This document shows, piece after piece, positions 4,173-5,592 of a stretch of 5,592 nucleotides of DNA. Numbering within the stretch: the first letter of the stretch is position 1; each line of letters begins with the position of its first letter. This DNA comes from Streptococcus oralis (GTDB lineage Bacteria > Bacillota > Bacilli > Lactobacillales > Streptococcaceae): NCBI GenBank assembly GCA_937930605.1, contig CALHBZ010000214.1:1-5592 (forward strand), in the 5' to 3' direction. Under the pieces are notes generated by a model. That model had not been told where the DNA came from. It saw nothing but the letters and a program-made list of their open reading frames with translations, and made no database searches. The position numbers and the translations under genes are program-made.

Positions 4173-5592
4173 ATGGCTGATAAAAAAACTGTAACACCTG
4201 AGGAAAAGAAACTCGCAGCTGAAAAGCACGTTGATGAGTTGGTACAAAAAGCCTTGGTCGCGCTCGAAGAAATGCGCAAGTTAGACCAAGAGCAAGTAGA
4301 CTACATCGTAGCGAAAGCTTCTGTTGCAGCTCTAGATGCTCACGGAGAGTTGGCGCTTCATGCTCATGAAGAAACAGGCCGTGGAGTTTTTGAGGACAAG
4401 GCGACTAAAAACCTATTTGCCTGTGAGCACGTGGTAAACAACATGCGTCATACCAAGACTGTTGGTGTCATTGAAGAAGATGATGTAACAGGTTTGACGC
4501 TTATCGCTGAACCAGTTGGTGTTGTTTGTGGGATTACTCCGACAACAAACCCTACTTCAACTGCAATCTTTAAATCCTTGATTTCATTGAAGACTCGTAA
4601 CCCTATCGTCTTTGCCTTCCACCCATCAGCCCAAGAATCATCAGCTCATGCAGCTCAAATCGTGCGCGATGCAGCAATTGCAGCAGGTGCTCCTGAGAAC
4701 TGTGTCCAATGGATTACTCAACCATCTATGGAAGCAACTAGCGCTCTTATGAATCACGAGGGCATTGCGACAATCCTTGCAACTGGTGGTAATGCCATGG
4801 TTAAGGCGGCTTACTCATGTGGGAAGCCAGCACTTGGGGTAGGTGCCGGAAACGTACCAGCTTATGTTGAAAAATCAGCAAATATCCGCCAGGCTGCTCA
4901 CGATATCGTAATGTCTAAATCATTTGATAACGGTATGGTCTGTGCATCTGAACAAGCTGTAATTATTGATAAAGAAATTTACGATGAATTTGTAGAAGAA
5001 TTCAAGTCTTACCACACTTACTTTGTAAACAAAAAAGAAAAAGCCCTTCTTGAAGAGTTCTGCTTTGGAGTAAAAGCCAACAGCAAAAACTGTGCTGGTG
5101 CAAAATTGAATGCTGACATCGTTGGAAAACCAGCGGCTTGGATTGCAGAACAAGCAGGATTTACAGTTCCAGAAGGGACAAACATTCTTGCTGCGGAATG
5201 TAAAGAAGTTGGTGAAAAAGAACCATTGACTCGTGAGAAATTATCACCAGTTATTGCAGTTTTGAAATCTGAAAGCCGTGAAGACGGAATTAACAAAGCA
5301 CGCCAAATGGTTGAATTCAACGGTCTTGGTCACTCAGCAGCTATCCATACAGCTGACGAAGAATTGACTAAAGAATTTGGTAAAGCTGTTAAAGCTATTC
5401 GTGTTATCTGTAACTCACCTTCTACTTTTGGAGGTATTGGGGACGTTTATAACGCCTTCTTACCATCGTTGACACTTGGATGTGGTTCTTACGGACGCAA
5501 CTCAGTTGGGGATAACGTCAGCGCCATCAACCTCTTAAACATCAAAAAAGTCGGAAGACGGAGAAATAACATGCAATGGATGAAACTTCCTT
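4173..5592 (+). CDS. adhE: Bifunctional aldehyde-alcohol dehydrogenase AdhE, N-terminal part (3' end outside window)
   Basis: AdhE reduces acetyl-CoA to acetaldehyde and then ethanol, reoxidising two NADH per acetyl-CoA in mixed-acid fermentation. It is a cytosolic enzyme that in other bacteria assembles into helical spirosomes. The frame is uninterrupted from the ATG at 4173 to the right edge (473 complete codons). It covers the CoA-acylating aldehyde dehydrogenase domain and the start of the linker. The catalytic cysteine is C257 in FDNGMVCASEQ. Other landmarks are ITPTTNPTST (121-130) in the cofactor-binding region, GVGAGNVPAY (222-231), GEKEPLTREKLSP (347-359), NGLGHSAAIHT (383-393) and the linker motif NNMQWMKLP (465-473). 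The iron-dependent alcohol dehydrogenase domain, with its metal-binding histidines, should lie beyond 5592, since full proteins have roughly 870-890 residues. The start is supported by GGAGG (4163-4167) five bases upstream. Predicted control is by Rex and possibly CcpA. Confidence 0.96.
   Translation, partial: MADKKTVTPEEKKLAAEKHVDELVQKALVALEEMRKLDQEQVDYIVAKASVAALDAHGELALHAHEETGRGVFEDKATKNLFACEHVVNNMRHTKTVGVIEEDDVTGLTLIAEPVGVVCGITPTTNPTSTAIFKSLISLKTRNPIVFAFHPSAQESSAHAAQIVRDAAIAAGAPENCVQWITQPSMEATSALMNHEGIATILATGGNAMVKAAYSCGKPALGVGAGNVPAYVEKSANIRQAAHDIVMSKSFDNGMVCASEQAVIIDKEIYDEFVEEFKSYHTYFVNKKEKALLEEFCFGVKANSKNCAGAKLNADIVGKPAAWIAEQAGFTVPEGTNILAAECKEVGEKEPLTREKLSPVIAVLKSESREDGINKARQMVEFNGLGHSAAIHTADEELTKEFGKAVKAIRVICNSPSTFGGIGDVYNAFLPSLTLGCGSYGRNSVGDNVSAINLLNIKKVGRRRNNMQWMKLP

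Noticed and set aside
4920..5320. Two reverse-strand frames within adhE
   Set aside because: They are antisense to the uninterrupted, well-recognised aldehyde dehydrogenase domain of AdhE and show no motif.
5530..5592. Possible frameshift or truncation of adhE near the right edge
   Set aside because: Codon-by-codon translation stays in frame to the last base and continues through the linker motif NNMQWMKLP, so the gene simply runs out of the window.

Overview
The window looks like core chromosome of a Streptococcus of the mitis group (S. pneumoniae, S. mitis, S. oralis or a close relative). The basis is moderately AT-rich DNA with Gram-positive Shine-Dalgarno sites (AAAGGA, AAGGAG, GGAGG), and a gene order (transketolase, YajC, low-molecular-weight tyrosine phosphatase, small MORN protein, AdhE) that I recall from pneumococcal genomes. 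The species call rests on recognising proteins and gene order, not on a search. All six genes lie on the + strand, and I see no insertion sequence, tRNA, rRNA, CRISPR array or phage gene.

Layout. Positions 1-458 hold the 3' part of an unrecognised gene whose start lies outside the window. A 116-base gap with a good sigma-A promoter leads into a complete transketolase gene (tkt, 575-2551), closed by a strong hairpin terminator (2558-2585). A second promoter (2610-2638, extended -10) drives yajC (2669-2989), which ends in another hairpin with a T run (2990-3014). Directly behind that hairpin, with no promoter I can see between them, is a low-molecular-weight protein tyrosine phosphatase (3037-3480). 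Its 3' end overlaps a small membrane-anchored protein with three exact 23-residue MORN repeats (3455-3880). A short terminator hairpin begins at the base after that stop codon. The next 292 bases are non-coding and dense in regulatory signals. They precede adhE (from 4173), the bifunctional aldehyde-alcohol dehydrogenase, of which only the first 473 residues are present.

How the genes relate. Transketolase (pentose-phosphate carbon shuffling) and AdhE (acetyl-CoA to ethanol, regenerating NAD+) are central metabolic genes with their own promoters. yajC, the phosphatase and the MORN gene probably share transcripts, with the hairpin after yajC lowering expression of the last two. The adhE upstream region carries a near-consensus Rex (NADH/NAD+ sensor) operator over the predicted transcription start, two further widely spaced pairs of Rex-like half-sites at roughly 72-75-base intervals, and a perfect 16-base palindrome resembling a CcpA (cre) or TetR-type operator.

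Novelty. Most of the window is ordinary conserved sequence and I do not see a clearly new system. The two places most worth a second look are the multi-operator architecture upstream of adhE and the overlapping phosphatase/MORN membrane protein pair.
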